Part shown: piece by piece, positions 36,869 to 48,055 of the stretch
Layout of the letters: each line of letters starts with the position of its first letter
Position numbering within the stretch: the first letter of the stretch is position 1
Assembly: GCA_017994815.1 (NCBI GenBank)
Contig: JAGOJY010000020.1
Coordinates: forward strand, 1-64,000
Origin: Acidobacteriota bacterium
GTDB lineage: Bacteria > Acidobacteriota > Polarisedimenticolia > J045
Reading direction: 5' to 3'
Length of the DNA: 64,000 nucleotides
Notes under the pieces: generated by a model
What the model saw: the letters and a program-made list of their open reading frames with translations, nothing else
The model's database searches: none
Told to the model about the DNA's origin: nothing
Translations under genes and position numbers: made by a program

Positions 36869-37660
36869 ATGGCGGACCGGACCTACACCACGATCGCGGT
36901 CGAACATCCGGCGGAGCGCGTCGCGCGGATCGTCCTCGACAACCCGCCCGTGAACGCGCTCGGGCGCGCGCTGGTGGGCGAGTTGGGCGAGGCGGTTCGG
37001 ACGGTGGGCGCCGATCGCGACGTTTCGTGCGTCCTGCTCGCCGCGCGGGGGCGCGCGTTTTGCGCCGGGGCCGACCTCAAGGAGCGCGAGCGGCTGTCCG
37101 ACGGCGAGGCGCAGGCGGCGGTGCGGGCGATCGGCGAAGCCGCCTCGGCGCTGGCCGCGGTCCCGGTCCCGGTGATCGCGGTGATCCAGGGCGCGGCGCT
37201 CGGCGGCGGGTTCGAGCTGGCGCTGGCCTGCGACATGCGCCTGGCCGCCGCGGGCGCGAAGGTCGGCCTGCCCGAGTGCTCCCTGGCGATCATCCCCGGC
37301 GCGGGCGGAACCCAGCGCCTGGCGCGGCTCGTCGGCCCGGCGCGGGCCAAGCTGTGGATCTTCTCGGCCCGCGTCGCGCCCGCGGAACAGGCCCGCGAGG
37401 CGGGGCTGGTGGACGAGGTGGTCGAACCGGATCGCCTGGAGGCGCGCTCGCTCGAGCTGGCCGGCGAGATCGCGCGCTGCGGCCCGCTCGCGCTGCGCGC
37501 GGCCAAGCGGGCGATCGATGCGGGGCTGGAGGCGCCGCGTTTGGCCGAGGCGCTGGAGGTCGAGCGCGCGGCCTACGCGACGATCGTGCCGACCGAGGAC
37601 CGCCGCGAGGCGCTGCGCGCGTTCCGGGAAAAGCGGCCGCCGCGCTTCGGCGGTCGCTGA
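36869..37660 (+). CDS. Enoyl-CoA hydratase/isomerase family protein
   Basis: A 263-aa crotonase-fold enzyme. The oxyanion-hole AGADLKE, the catalytic Glu116 (ALGGGFELA) and Glu136 (LPECSLAIIPGAGGTQRL) are all present. This is the pattern of true hydratases, which add water to 2-enoyl-CoA in fatty-acid or amino-acid breakdown. GGAGG lies 7 bases before the ATG. It is alone on this strand; 37661-37669 separate it from the convergent lipoprotein gene. The exact acyl substrate cannot be read from the sequence. Confidence 0.88.
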   Translation: MADRTYTTIAVEHPAERVARIVLDNPPVNALGRALVGELGEAVRTVGADRDVSCVLLAARGRAFCAGADLKERERLSDGEAQAAVRAIGEAASALAAVPVPVIAVIQGAALGGGFELALACDMRLAAAGAKVGLPECSLAIIPGAGGTQRLARLVGPARAKLWIFSARVAPAEQAREAGLVDEVVEPDRLEARSLELAGEIARCGPLALRAAKRAIDAGLEAPRLAEALEVERAAYATIVPTEDRREALRAFREKRPPRFGGR

Positions 37661-37669
37661 CCGGGGTAC

Positions 37670-38746
37670 TCAGTCTCGCCAGGTGGTCACGAAGACGTTC
37701 GTCTCGCCGGGCTTGGAATTGTGCCGGTTGGAGCAGAACACGAACCTGCGCCCGTCCGGCGCCCACATCGGGAAGCCGTCGAAATCGCCGCTGTACGTGA
37801 CGCGCTCGAGGTTCGACCCGTCGAGATCGACCATGTACAGGTCGAACTCCCGGCCGCGCGGGTCGGGGTAGTTCGTCGAGAAGATGATCTTCTTCCCGGA
37901 AGGGTGGAAGAACGGGGCGAACGAGGCCGCGCCGAGCCGGGTCACCTGCCGGCGCTGCGAACCGTCGGCGTTCATGATCCAGATCTCGAGCCGGCCGGGG
38001 CGGATCATGTGCTCGGCCAGGAGTTGCTGGTACTCGGCGATCTCCTCGGGCTTCTCCGGGTGGTGCGCGCGGTACACGATCTGGCGCCCGTCCGGCGAAT
38101 AGAATGCCCCGCCGTCGTAGCCGACCTCGTCGGTCAGGCGCCGGACGTCGCTCCCGTCGAGCTTCATGCTGTAAATGTCGAGATCGCCGTCGCGCGTGGA
38201 CGTGAACACGATCCGGTCGCCGCGCGGCGAGACCGTGGCCTCGGCGTCGTAACCCGGCGCGTCGGTGAGGCGGCGCGGCTCGCCGCCGCCGGCGCGAACC
38301 GTGAACAGGTCGTACTCGGCGTAGATCGGCCAGACGTAACCGCGGCTGCGGTCCGGCGGGTCGGGGCACTTGGCCGAGGCGAGGTGCGTGGACGCGTAGA
38401 GGATCTCGCGGTCGCCGGGGAGGAAGTAGGAACAGGTCGTGCGACCGCGCCCGGTGGACACCAGGCGCGGCGCCGAACCGTCGAGCCCCATCGCGTAGAT
38501 CTGGTCGCAGGCGTACGGCGGGCGCGAGGACTGGAACACGAGCTGCTCGCCGCCGAACGCGAAGTACGCCTCGGCGTTCTCGGCGCCGTCGGTCAGCATC
38601 GTGAGCTCGGAGAAGTGCCGTTCGCGCGGATCGGGCGCGAAGGTCTTGCGCACGCCCGCGGCAGGCGGATCGGCGTTCGGATGAGCGCAGCCGAGGAGCG
38701 CGAACGCGAGAGCGAGCGCCAGGCCGGCGGTGGCGAGGGATCTCAC
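37670..38746 (-). CDS. PD40/TolB-like beta-propeller lipoprotein
   Basis: A 358-aa lipoprotein. N-terminal LLGC lipobox (Cys20), then at least four PD40 repeats (SPRGDRIVF, then SPDGRQIVY, then HPSGKKIIF, then APDGRRFVF), making a TolB-like propeller. It is anchored on the outer side of the inner membrane or in the outer membrane. Members of the group bind partners or substrates; the partner is unknown. The GTG at 38746 begins a good signal sequence. Confidence 0.8.
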   Translation of the reverse strand: MRSLATAGLALALAFALLGCAHPNADPPAAGVRKTFAPDPRERHFSELTMLTDGAENAEAYFAFGGEQLVFQSSRPPYACDQIYAMGLDGSAPRLVSTGRGRTTCSYFLPGDREILYASTHLASAKCPDPPDRSRGYVWPIYAEYDLFTVRAGGGEPRRLTDAPGYDAEATVSPRGDRIVFTSTRDGDLDIYSMKLDGSDVRRLTDEVGYDGGAFYSPDGRQIVYRAHHPEKPEEIAEYQQLLAEHMIRPGRLEIWIMNADGSQRRQVTRLGAASFAPFFHPSGKKIIFSTNYPDPRGREFDLYMVDLDGSNLERVTYSGDFDGFPMWAPDGRRFVFCSNRHNSKPGETNVFVTTWRD

Positions 38747-38755
38747 GGTTCACCC

Positions 38756-38787
38756 AAGCAAACGGCGGGGCGCCGAGCGCCCCGCCG
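38756..38787 (-). terminator. Rho-independent terminator of the duplicated Cys/His protein gene
   Basis: A perfect 11-bp GC stem (38763-38773 with 38777-38787) and 3-base loop. In the minus direction it is followed directly by TTTGCTT. It starts 26 bases past the stop at 38814 and ends just before the next gene's start. Confidence 0.75.
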
Positions 38788-38813
38788 CGTGGAAACTCCG
38801 ATGCTGTGGAAGG

Positions 38814-39281
38814 TCAGGTGCGATCGCCCTGCGCGGCGTGCGGGCAGTCGCCCTTCTTCGCGCCGTGGGCGTGCGCGCAGCCGCCCTTCGCCATCGTCGC
38901 GGCGAGGGACTGGATCTGCTGCACGTCGTCGGGGCTGCTCGCGGTCAGGATCACCTTCACGCCCCGGTCGGTGTTCTCGATCTTGCGGGTCCACGAGGCG
39001 TGCTCGCCCATCAGGCAGTCCTTGCCGCAGTCGGCCTGGGCCGCGGCGCTCTTCGCGCAGCCGCCGACCTTCGTCTGCAGCGCCTTGACCACCTCGACGT
39101 CGCTGGCCTTCATCACGATCTCGACGCCGTTGTTCAGGTTGTTGACCGTCCGCTCGACGCCCTTCATCGCGAACGGGCAGCCGTGCTCGGCCGACGCGGC
39201 CTGGGCCATCCTGTCGCAGGCGAGGGCCGCGGGGGCGGCGACGAGGGCGACCAGGGCAGCCAGGACCAAGAAGCGCTTCAT
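38814..39281 (-). CDS. Exported Cys/His-rich protein with an internal duplication
   Basis: A 155-aa protein: signal peptide 1-21; two related ~45-residue halves (NNGVEIVMKASDVEVVKALQ and DRGVKVILTASSPDDVQQIQ), each followed by a Cys-rich segment, and a His/Cys-rich end. The Cys/His content suggests metal binding or a thiol role in the periplasm. The ATG at 39281 has AAAGGAG upstream. It has its own terminator, so it is monocistronic. No named family recognised. Confidence 0.6.
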   Translation of the reverse strand: MKRFLVLAALVALVAAPAALACDRMAQAASAEHGCPFAMKGVERTVNNLNNGVEIVMKASDVEVVKALQTKVGGCAKSAAAQADCGKDCLMGEHASWTRKIENTDRGVKVILTASSPDDVQQIQSLAATMAKGGCAHAHGAKKGDCPHAAQGDRT

Positions 39282-39380
39282 CTCCGTTTCTCCTTTCCCG
39301 TTGCGCCGCGTGGCGAGGCCGAGTCCGGCCAAAAGCGGGAAGGGGGGCGCTGCCCTAGCCGCTTCCTTGAGATGTGTTAA

Positions 39381-39412
39381 TCCGTACCCCTAGGTCAGTT
39401 GCTGTAAGTCAA
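39381..39412 (-). promoter_or_regulatory. Possible promoter with a 20-bp spacer
   Basis: On the minus strand TTGACT (39407-39412), 20 bases, then TACGGA (39381-39386). A spacer of 19-20 is unusual for sigma-70 and typical of MerR-family-regulated promoters. It lies about 95 bases before the ATG of the duplicated Cys/His protein. The -10 match is weak. Confidence 0.3.
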
Positions 39413-39460
39413 GCGGCGGGATCATAGCGCCGATTTTCCGGGCCGGCCAATCGGGCGCGT

Positions 39461-39697
39461 TCAGGACTTGAACTCGCGGACCGTCTGGACGATCGAGCCG
39501 ATCGTGTTGAACCGCTGCGGCCGGAACTCCTCGTTCGGGATCCTGATCGCGAAGCGACCCTCGAGCCACTCGACGAGGTCGAAGAGCCCGAGCGAATCGA
39601 CCACGCGGTCGAGCGGCGCCTCGATCGTCAGCGCGTCGTTGTAGCGGGGAAACCGGCTCTTCAGGTAGCCGCGGATCTCGCACTCGGCGGAGGACAT
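39461..39697 (-). CDS. Acyl carrier protein-like carrier (DltC-like)
   Basis: A 78-aa four-helix carrier protein. The phosphopantetheine site is Ser35 in VVDSLGLFDLV. It starts on the stop of the AMP-ligase gene (TGATG), so it is made with it. With the adenylating enzyme and the MBOAT acyltransferase it forms the parts of a Dlt-type relay: activate an acyl or aminoacyl group, load the carrier, pass it across or onto a membrane acceptor. Confidence 0.8.
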   Translation of the reverse strand: MSSAECEIRGYLKSRFPRYNDALTIEAPLDRVVDSLGLFDLVEWLEGRFAIRIPNEEFRPQRFNTIGSIVQTVREFKS

Positions 39698-41172
39698 CAG
39701 GCCTGCTCCTGTTCGACCGGCAAGCGGGCACGCTGCACCTTGCCGGTGGCGGTCCTGGGCAACTCGGGCAAGAAGACCCAGGATCGCGGGATCTTGTGGT
39801 GGGTGAGGCGGCGCGCGCAGAGCGCGCGCAGTTCGTCTTCGGACACGGCCGGGTCGCGCCGCACGACCCAGGCCTGGACCGACTCGCCGAGGATCGGGTG
39901 CGGCACGCCGGCCACGGTCACGTCGGCGACGCCGGGGTGCGACAGCAGCACCACTTCGATCTCGCGCGCGCTGATCCTCTCGCCGGCGCACTTGATGATG
40001 TCGTTCTTGCGCCCGACGAGGTACAGGTAACCGTCCGCGTCGATGCTGCCGAGATCGCCGGTGTGCAGCCAGCCGTCGCCGAGCGTGCGCGCCGTCAACC
40101 CGGGGTCGCCCCAGTAGCCCTGCATGATGTTCGGCCCGGCCAGCAGCACCTCGCCGGGTTCGCGGGCGCCGAGCGGTCGCCCGTCCTCGGCCGCGATGCG
40201 CAGGCGCACGCCGCGGATCGGGCGGCCGCACGAGCCGGGCTTGCGCGCCAGCATCTCGGGCGGCAGCGCGCAGGCGCGCGTGCTCGACTCCGTCAGCCCG
40301 TACATGAAGTGGACCGCCGCCGAGGGGACGCGGCGGTCGAGCTCGGCCAGCGCCTCGGGCCGGATCGCGCCGCCGGAGATGGTGACGAGGCGCAGCCGGG
40401 AAAGATCCAGCCGCTCGAGCGGCGCCCTCTGCAACAGGACGTTGACGTGAAACGGGACGAGTCCGAGGACGCTGACGCGCCGTTCCACGAGCCAGCCGGT
40501 GAACGACGGGAGATCGGCGAAGTCCGCCCCCAGGACGACCGTGCCGCCGGTCCTCAGCGCCGTGAACAGGACGCTCTTGCCGTACGTGTGGCACAGCGGC
40601 AGCACGAGGCCGTGCCGGTCGCCGCCCGCCAGCGGCAGGTAATCGAGGATCGCCTCGACCACGGCGACGATGTTCGCGTGCGAGAGCATCACGCCCTTCG
40701 GCTCGCCCGTGGTGCCCGACGTGAACACGATCAGGGCCGGGTCCGCCGGCCGCGCCGCCGCCGCGCGGTTCGCGGCGGGCGGCAGGACCGACGGCGACAC
40801 CACGCGCGCGCCGGAGGCGAACGACGTGTCGTCGAGGTCGGTGACGAGCGCCGCGGGAGCGAGGCGCGAGACCAGCGCGGCGAGGCGCTCGGGAGTCTCC
40901 TGGGGGGAGATTTCGGCCACCGTGCGGCCGGCCGCGAGCCCGCCGAGGAGCGCGACGCAGTACCCGATGCTGTTCGACGCGACCAGCGCCAGCGGACGCT
41001 CCGGCGCGCCAGCCGCGGGGCCGAACTCCGCCGCGCAGCGTTCCACCGCGTCCCACAGCTCGCCGTAGCTCAGCGAGCGCAGGCCGTCCTCGAGGGCGAT
41101 CGCGTTCCCCGGGACCGCGGAGTCCCGCAGGAAGCGCAGCAGGTCCGCGCCTTGCGCCCCCGGCGCGATCAT
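39697..41172 (-). CDS. AMP-forming acyl/aminoacyl ligase (DltA-like position)
   Basis: A 491-aa adenylating enzyme of the ANL superfamily. The ATP loop FTSGTTGEPKGVML, YGLTESS, HTGDLG and the late GRKNDIIKCAGERIS motifs, and a C-terminal KVQR lysine region, are present. Substrate is not deducible; its place between an MBOAT protein and a carrier suggests it loads the carrier, like DltA with D-alanine or a fatty-acid AMP ligase. It overlaps the stop of the MBOAT gene (ATGA). Confidence 0.85.
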   Translation of the reverse strand: MIAPGAQGADLLRFLRDSAVPGNAIALEDGLRSLSYGELWDAVERCAAEFGPAAGAPERPLALVASNSIGYCVALLGGLAAGRTVAEISPQETPERLAALVSRLAPAALVTDLDDTSFASGARVVSPSVLPPAANRAAAARPADPALIVFTSGTTGEPKGVMLSHANIVAVVEAILDYLPLAGGDRHGLVLPLCHTYGKSVLFTALRTGGTVVLGADFADLPSFTGWLVERRVSVLGLVPFHVNVLLQRAPLERLDLSRLRLVTISGGAIRPEALAELDRRVPSAAVHFMYGLTESSTRACALPPEMLARKPGSCGRPIRGVRLRIAAEDGRPLGAREPGEVLLAGPNIMQGYWGDPGLTARTLGDGWLHTGDLGSIDADGYLYLVGRKNDIIKCAGERISAREIEVVLLSHPGVADVTVAGVPHPILGESVQAWVVRRDPAVSEDELRALCARRLTHHKIPRSWVFLPELPRTATGKVQRARLPVEQEQA

Positions 41173-42593
41173 GGCGACCCGCCGAACAGCCGCGCGAAGT
41201 AGGCCGGGACCTCCGCCAGCTCGTGGCACTCGCGGCTGATGAAGAACAGCACCGCGTACGTCACGCTGGTCAACGTCCAGCCCGCCACGGACCAGGCCGC
41301 GCTCTCGCCGATGCGCAGCCGCTGCACGAGGCCGGGATAGCGCCGCGGGAAGGCGATCACGACGTAGATCAACAGTCCGTTCAGCGCCCAGTAGGCGAGG
41401 GTCAACAGCGCTTCGTCGGCGGTCAGCGCGAGGCCGCTCGCGCGCGCGACGACGTGCAGCGCGCCCGACGCGAGCAGCGTGGCCATCACGCAGAAGAACA
41501 GGTTCACCCGCGCCCGCATCATCGGGTAGAACGTGAAGGTGATCAGCCACTCGCGGTACAGGAGGTTCCAGCGCTGCCAGTGCTCGTTCGGCGTGCGCGC
41601 GAGCAGCCACGGCCCGAAGTTGTCGCGGACCGCGAGGCCGAACAGCCGCATGAGGCCGAGCGCGAGGTTGTAGCTGAACACGATGTCGAGCGAGAGCGCG
41701 ACGTAGTTGACGTACGACAGCCCGAGCAGCGTCCAGCCCGCCGACTGCTGCCACCCGGCGCCGAGCAGCAACGCCCGCAGTTGGTGCGCCGCCGTGCGCG
41801 CCAGGAGCGCGGTGACGAGGACCTTCACGCCGGCCAGCCGCGTGCTCTGCAGCTCGTGCGCCCGGCCGGAGGCGAAGTCCTGCGGCGTGAAGACCGGCCC
41901 CTCCATGAACAGGCGGGTCTTGAGGTACGCCAGGTAGTGGACGAAGCGCAGCGGCTTGGCCGAACTCTGCTGGTACGTCGCGTACCACAGGAAGATCACC
42001 AGCCCGGACACGGTGCCGGCCGCATCGAGCACGGCCCAGCCCGCCGCGTGCGCGAGCAGGCGCAGACCCAGGGCGGCGGGGATCACCATCGCGAGCTTGG
42101 CCCAGCGCGGCAGCCGTCCGCCCAGCACGGGGTACGCGGCGAGCGCGAAAACGGCCAGCGCGACGAACGAGCCCGCGTCGACGAGCCCCGTGCCGAGCGC
42201 CAGCGCGAGGATTCCGACCGCGACGGCGTAGAGCCGCCACGCCGCGGGCAGGGCCAGCGTCAGCAGGAACACCAAGTGGGCCGCGAGCAGGCGGCGGGGG
42301 ACGAGCGAGACCTGCTCGAAGCCGGGGCGCGTCAGCAGCTCGCCGGCGAGCACGCTCCGGGCGAGCCAGTCCGCGAGGACCCAGGTCTGTCCGACCAGCA
42401 GGTAGGGGACGAACGAGAGCGCGACGATGTGCCAGGTCCGGACCCGCCGGGCCAGCCGTGCCGGCAGTTCGCGGAGGGTTGCGAGGTGGGAAACGGGCCG
42501 CGGTACTCCTGCCGCCATGGGTCTCGCGGCGGCCGCGCCACCCCGCGATCGCACCCCGACCCTCTCTTCCGAAACGGCAGTCTGACCGGACAT
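41169..42593 (-). CDS. MBOAT-family membrane O-acyltransferase (DltB-like position)
   Basis: A 474-aa polytopic protein, about 10 membrane helices. The MBOAT signature NEHWQRWNLLYREWL and the late active-site His380 (SGALHVV) are seen. DltB and alginate acetylases move an acyl group from a carrier to an outer acceptor. The first ~45 residues are polar and Arg-rich, so the real start could be the ATG at 42518. It heads the three-gene run MBOAT - ligase - carrier. No DltD-like gene is adjacent. Confidence 0.75.
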   Translation of the reverse strand: MSGQTAVSEERVGVRSRGGAAAARPMAAGVPRPVSHLATLRELPARLARRVRTWHIVALSFVPYLLVGQTWVLADWLARSVLAGELLTRPGFEQVSLVPRRLLAAHLVFLLTLALPAAWRLYAVAVGILALALGTGLVDAGSFVALAVFALAAYPVLGGRLPRWAKLAMVIPAALGLRLLAHAAGWAVLDAAGTVSGLVIFLWYATYQQSSAKPLRFVHYLAYLKTRLFMEGPVFTPQDFASGRAHELQSTRLAGVKVLVTALLARTAAHQLRALLLGAGWQQSAGWTLLGLSYVNYVALSLDIVFSYNLALGLMRLFGLAVRDNFGPWLLARTPNEHWQRWNLLYREWLITFTFYPMMRARVNLFFCVMATLLASGALHVVARASGLALTADEALLTLAYWALNGLLIYVVIAFPRRYPGLVQRLRIGESAAWSVAGWTLTSVTYAVLFFISRECHELAEVPAYFARLFGGSP

Positions 42594-42942
42594 CGCCCCT
42601 CATCCGGTGCTGTGGAAGCGCGACCTGTGCCGCAATGCCCGCCCGGCCCGCGTGGAGACTACGGCGAGCACGCTCTCGATTCAAGGTAATTCTGGTTCGC
42701 GGGACGCCGGCCTCGCGCAGAGCGCGGTCCACCCGATGCAGGCGCGGCGGACCGTTTTTCCGCGGCCGAAAACGTTCTTTACGCATTGCGCACGGTGGCT
42801 TAGCGAGGGCACGAAAGCCCCCGTCCCCGCCCGGCCCCCGCCGGATACTAATCGGTTCTGGCTAAAGGATTTATATCGCGGACGGCCCACTTGCCCGGCC
42901 GACTTGACATCCCCGTTTCGGAGGTTACGATTCCCCGCTTCC
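42594..42942. other. Intergenic region between the MBOAT and ACIII operons
   Basis: 349 bases between divergent operons. No convincing gene. It includes the actA promoter at its right end, a possible TTATAT box near 42869, and short GC hairpins. I see no riboswitch signature. Confidence 0.4.
42904..42931 (+). promoter_or_regulatory. Promoter of the ACIII/caa3 operon
   Basis: TTGACA (42904-42909), 16 bases, TACGAT (42926-42931). The ATG of actA is at 42943, only 11 bases past the -10 box, so the mRNA would have a leader of about 5 bases. The nearest GGAGG (42920-42924) is within the promoter and too far from the ATG to act. Confidence 0.5.
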
Positions 42943-43614
42943 ATGTCGGCCGAGAACCCGCGCGCGCACTTCGTCTTTCCCCGCTGGATGACACCGGTGG
43001 GGCGGATCGCGTTGGTCGTGCTCCTGGTCGGCGGGCCGCTGTATGTCCTTTCCCTGCTTTACTACGGCGGAAACCCGCGCACGCTCGACGTGGGGTATGC
43101 GCCGGTCCAGCCGGTGCCGTACAGCCACTACCTCCACGTCGGCCGCCTCGGGCTCGATTGCCGTTACTGCCACAACACGGTGGAAGACGCCGGGTTCGCC
43201 GCGATTCCGCCGACCCAGACGTGCATGAACTGCCACGCGCGCATCCGGGCCAACAGCGACAAGCTGGTGCTCGTGCGCGAGAGCTACGCCACCGGCCTGC
43301 CGATCCCGTGGGTCAAGGTCCACGACCTGCCGGATTACGTGTTCTTCAACCACGGCGCGCACGTGCGGCGCGGCGTCGGCTGCGTCGAGTGCCACGGGCG
43401 GATCGACCGCATGGAAGTCGTGACCCAGGTCGCGACCTTGAGCATGGGCTGGTGCCTCGACTGCCACCGCAACCCGGATCCGCACCTGCGACCGCCCGAA
43501 CTCGTGACGCGCATGGACTGGGTGCCCGAGGGTGACCCGGCGCAGGTCGGCCGGGCGCAGCGCGAACAGCGGCGTATCCACCCGCGCGAGGACTGCTGGA
43601 CATGTCACAGGTAG
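42943..43614 (+). CDS. actA: Alternative complex III subunit ActA, pentaheme cytochrome c
   Basis: A 223-aa membrane-anchored cytochrome. One N-terminal helix (about 19-41) is followed by five CxxCH heme sites (CRYCH, CMNCH, CVECH, CLDCH, CWTCH). In ACIII this subunit takes electrons from the quinol-oxidising core and passes them to the soluble or fused cytochrome c. The ATG at 42943 is favoured over an in-frame ATG at 42607 whose extra 112 residues are composition noise. It overlaps actB by 13 bases. Confidence 0.93.
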   Translation: MSAENPRAHFVFPRWMTPVGRIALVVLLVGGPLYVLSLLYYGGNPRTLDVGYAPVQPVPYSHYLHVGRLGLDCRYCHNTVEDAGFAAIPPTQTCMNCHARIRANSDKLVLVRESYATGLPIPWVKVHDLPDYVFFNHGAHVRRGVGCVECHGRIDRMEVVTQVATLSMGWCLDCHRNPDPHLRPPELVTRMDWVPEGDPAQVGRAQREQRRIHPREDCWTCHR

Positions 43615-46594
43615 ATCGCGCGCGGCGCGCGGCGGCCGGCGGGCGGGCCTACCGCAGCCTCGACCAGCTCGCCGATTCGCCCGAGTTCCGGCGTTTCGCC
43701 GAGCACGAGTTCGGCGTCGCGATGCCGGAGTTCGCCGGCCCGGCGACGCGCCGCACGTTCCTCAAGCTGATGGGCGCGTCGCTGGCGATGGCCGGGCTCG
43801 TCTCGTGCCGCTGGCCCAAGGAGAAGATCCTCCCGTACGCGCGCCGGCCGGACGGCCGCGTCCCGGGCCTGCCCGAGCAGTACGCGACGTTCTACGAGGA
43901 CGGGATCGGCGGCCTCGGCCTGCTCGTGACCAGCTTCGACGGGCGGCCGATCAAGGTCGAGGGCAACCCGCAACACCCGCTCAGCGGCGGCGCGACCGAC
44001 GCGCACGCGCAGGCCAGCGTGCTGTCGCTGTACGACCCCGACCGCGCGCGCGACATCGTGCGCCGCGAGGGCGGCCGCGAGTTCGTGCACGCGTGGGACG
44101 ACTTCGCGGCGCACGCGCGCCAGCTGGGGGACGGGCTGCGCGCGCGGGGCGGCGAGGGGTTCGCGGTGCTCGCGGAGCCATCGGCCTCGCCGAGCCTGGC
44201 CCGCCTGCGCGGCGAGCTGCTGTCCGCCGCACCGCGGGCGCTTTGGTACGAGTACGCCGCGCTCGACGACCACGCCGGGCACGCGGGCACCGCGCTGGCG
44301 TTCGGCTCGCCGCAGCGGCCGCTGCTGCGGCTGGCCGAGGCCGACGTCGTCGTCAGCTTCGAGTGCGATTTCCTCGGCCTGCACCCGGCCTCGGTCCTCT
44401 ACGGGCGCGAGTTCGCGGCGCGCCGCCGCGCCGAGGACGGGACGATGAACCGGCTGTACGCGCTGGAGAGCGCGCTGACGCTGACCGGCGCGAACGCCGA
44501 CCAGCGCGTGGCGCTGGCCTCGCGCGAGGTCGGCTTGGCCGCGCTGCACCTCGCGGCGGCCCTCGGCCTCGCGCCCGCGCCGGCCGGCGCGCAGCCGCCC
44601 GAGATCGTCGGCCAGCTCGCGCGCGAGCTGCGCGAGCACGCCGGCCGCTCGGTGCTGGTGGCCGGCCCGACGCAGCCGGCGGAGGTCCACGCCGCCGTCG
44701 CGCTGCTCAACCACGCGCTCGGCAACGCCGGCCGCACCGTCGTCTACCTCGCGGACGGCGAGCCGCGCGCGCCGTACGCCGGCCAGATCGCGGAGCTTAC
44801 GCGCGCGATCGACGCCGGCGCGGTGAGCACGCTTTTCGTCCTCGGCGGCAACCCGGCGTACGACGCCCCGGCAGCGCTGGCGTTCGCCGAGAAGCTGGAG
44901 CACGTCCCGGAGACGATCCGCCTCGGGCTGTACCGCGACGAGACCTCGCTGCGCTCGACCTGGCACGTTCCCCGCGCGCACTACCTCGAGAGCTGGAGCG
45001 ACGGCCGCGCCTACGACGGGACGGTCAGCATCGTGCAGCCCCTGATCGAGCCGCTGTACGGCGGCCGCACGCCGGCCGAGGTGCTGGCGCTGCTCCTCGG
45101 CTCGAACGAGCAGCGCGGGTACGACATCGTCCGCGCGACGTTCGCCGGCGGCGGGCCGATCGACGAGGGCGCGTGGGCCGCGGCGCTCCACGAAGGCGTC
45201 GTGCCGGGTTCCGCGCCCGCGCCGGCGGCGCCGGTTCCCGCGGACGGCGCCCGCGAGGCGCTCGCGCGGTTCGAGGCCGCGCCGGCCGCGGGACCGCAGC
45301 AGCTGGAGCTGACGTTCGTGCCCGACGCCAAGGTCCTCGACGGCCGCTTCGCCAACAACGCCTGGCTGCAGGAGATGCCGGGACCGTTGACGAAGCTGAC
45401 GTGGGACAACGCCGCGCTGGTCGGCCCCGGCACCGCCGAGGAACTGGGCATCGAGAACGGCGACGTCGTCGCGATCACGCACGAGGGGCGGCGGCTCGAG
45501 ATCGCCGCCTACGTCATCCCCGGCCAGGCGCGCAACTCGATCGCGTTGCCGCTCGGCTACGGGCGGACGGCGGCCGGCGTGGTCGCCAACGGCGTCGGCT
45601 TCGACGTGAACCGCCTGCGCCCCACGGGGGGGCTGCCCGTCGCGCACGGCGCGCGGCTGGAAGCGACGGGCCGGCGGCACGCGTTCGCCACGACGCAGGA
45701 CCACTGGGCGATGGACCGGCTCGGGCGCGAGGAACTGCAGCGGCGCGTCCCCGAGCTGCTGAAGGTCGGCTCGCTGCAGGAGTACCGCGAGCACCCGCAG
45801 TTCGCCAAGGACGAGACCGAGCTGTTCTCGCTCTGGACCGAGCCCCAGTACACCGGTTACGCCTGGGCGATGGCGATCGACCTCGCCGCGTGCACCGGCT
45901 GCAACGCCTGCGTGATGGCCTGCCAGTCCGAGAACAACATCCCGGTCGTCGGCAAGGAGCAGGTCGCGAACGGCCGCGAGATGCACTGGCTGCGCGTGGA
46001 CCGCTACTTCCTCGGCGACCCCGAGGCGCCGGCGATCGGCTTCCAGCCGGTGCCCTGCATGCACTGCGAGAACGCGCCGTGCGAGCAGGTCTGCCCGGTC
46101 AACGCCAGCGTCCACGACGCCGAGGGGCTCAACCAGCAGGTCTACAACCGCTGCGTCGGCACGCGCTACTGCTCGAACAACTGCCCGTACAAGGTCCGGC
46201 GCTTCAACTTCTTCAACTACCAGAAGCACGTCACGCCGCTGCAGGCGATGGTGTACAACCCCGACGTGACCGTGCGCAGCCGCGGCGTGATGGAGAAGTG
46301 CACGTACTGCGTGCAGCGGATCGAGGCGGCGCGGATCCAGGCGATCAAGGAAAACCGGCCGATCCGCGACGGCGACATCACGCCCGCGTGCGCGCAGTCG
46401 TGCCCGACGCAGGCGATCGTCTTCGGCGACCGCAATGACCCGGAGAGCCGCATCGCGCGCCTGCAGAAGCACCCGCGGACGTACTCGCTGCTCGCGGAGC
46501 TGAACGTGCAGCCGCGCACGCGCTACATGGCCCGGCTGACGAACCCCCCCGCCGGCGCGACGGGGGCGGCCGGACCGGCCGGGGAGCACCACTC

Positions 46595-46598
<4 letters not shown>
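43602..46598 (+). CDS. actB: Alternative complex III subunit ActB, iron-sulfur protein
   Basis: A 998-aa periplasm-facing subunit: twin-arginine signal near residue 50 ([11 protein letters not shown]), a large molybdopterin-oxidoreductase-like domain that has lost its cofactor in this family, then a ferredoxin-like part from about residue 760 with four cysteine clusters ([39 protein letters not shown]). These hold three [4Fe-4S] and one [3Fe-4S] centre in known ACIII. It is fused in one chain, as in other bacteria of this type. Its stop overlaps the actC GTG. Confidence 0.93.

Positions 46599-48054
<1,456 letters not shown>

Positions 48055-48055
<1 letters not shown>

Noticed and set aside
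42607-42942. An in-frame 112-codon extension of actA
   Set aside because: ActA proteins begin a short way before the first helix, and the extension is basic noise crossing the promoter.
43605-46592. A 995-codon antisense frame opposite actB
   Set aside because: It mirrors the codon structure of actB, has no motif, and actB is unmistakable.
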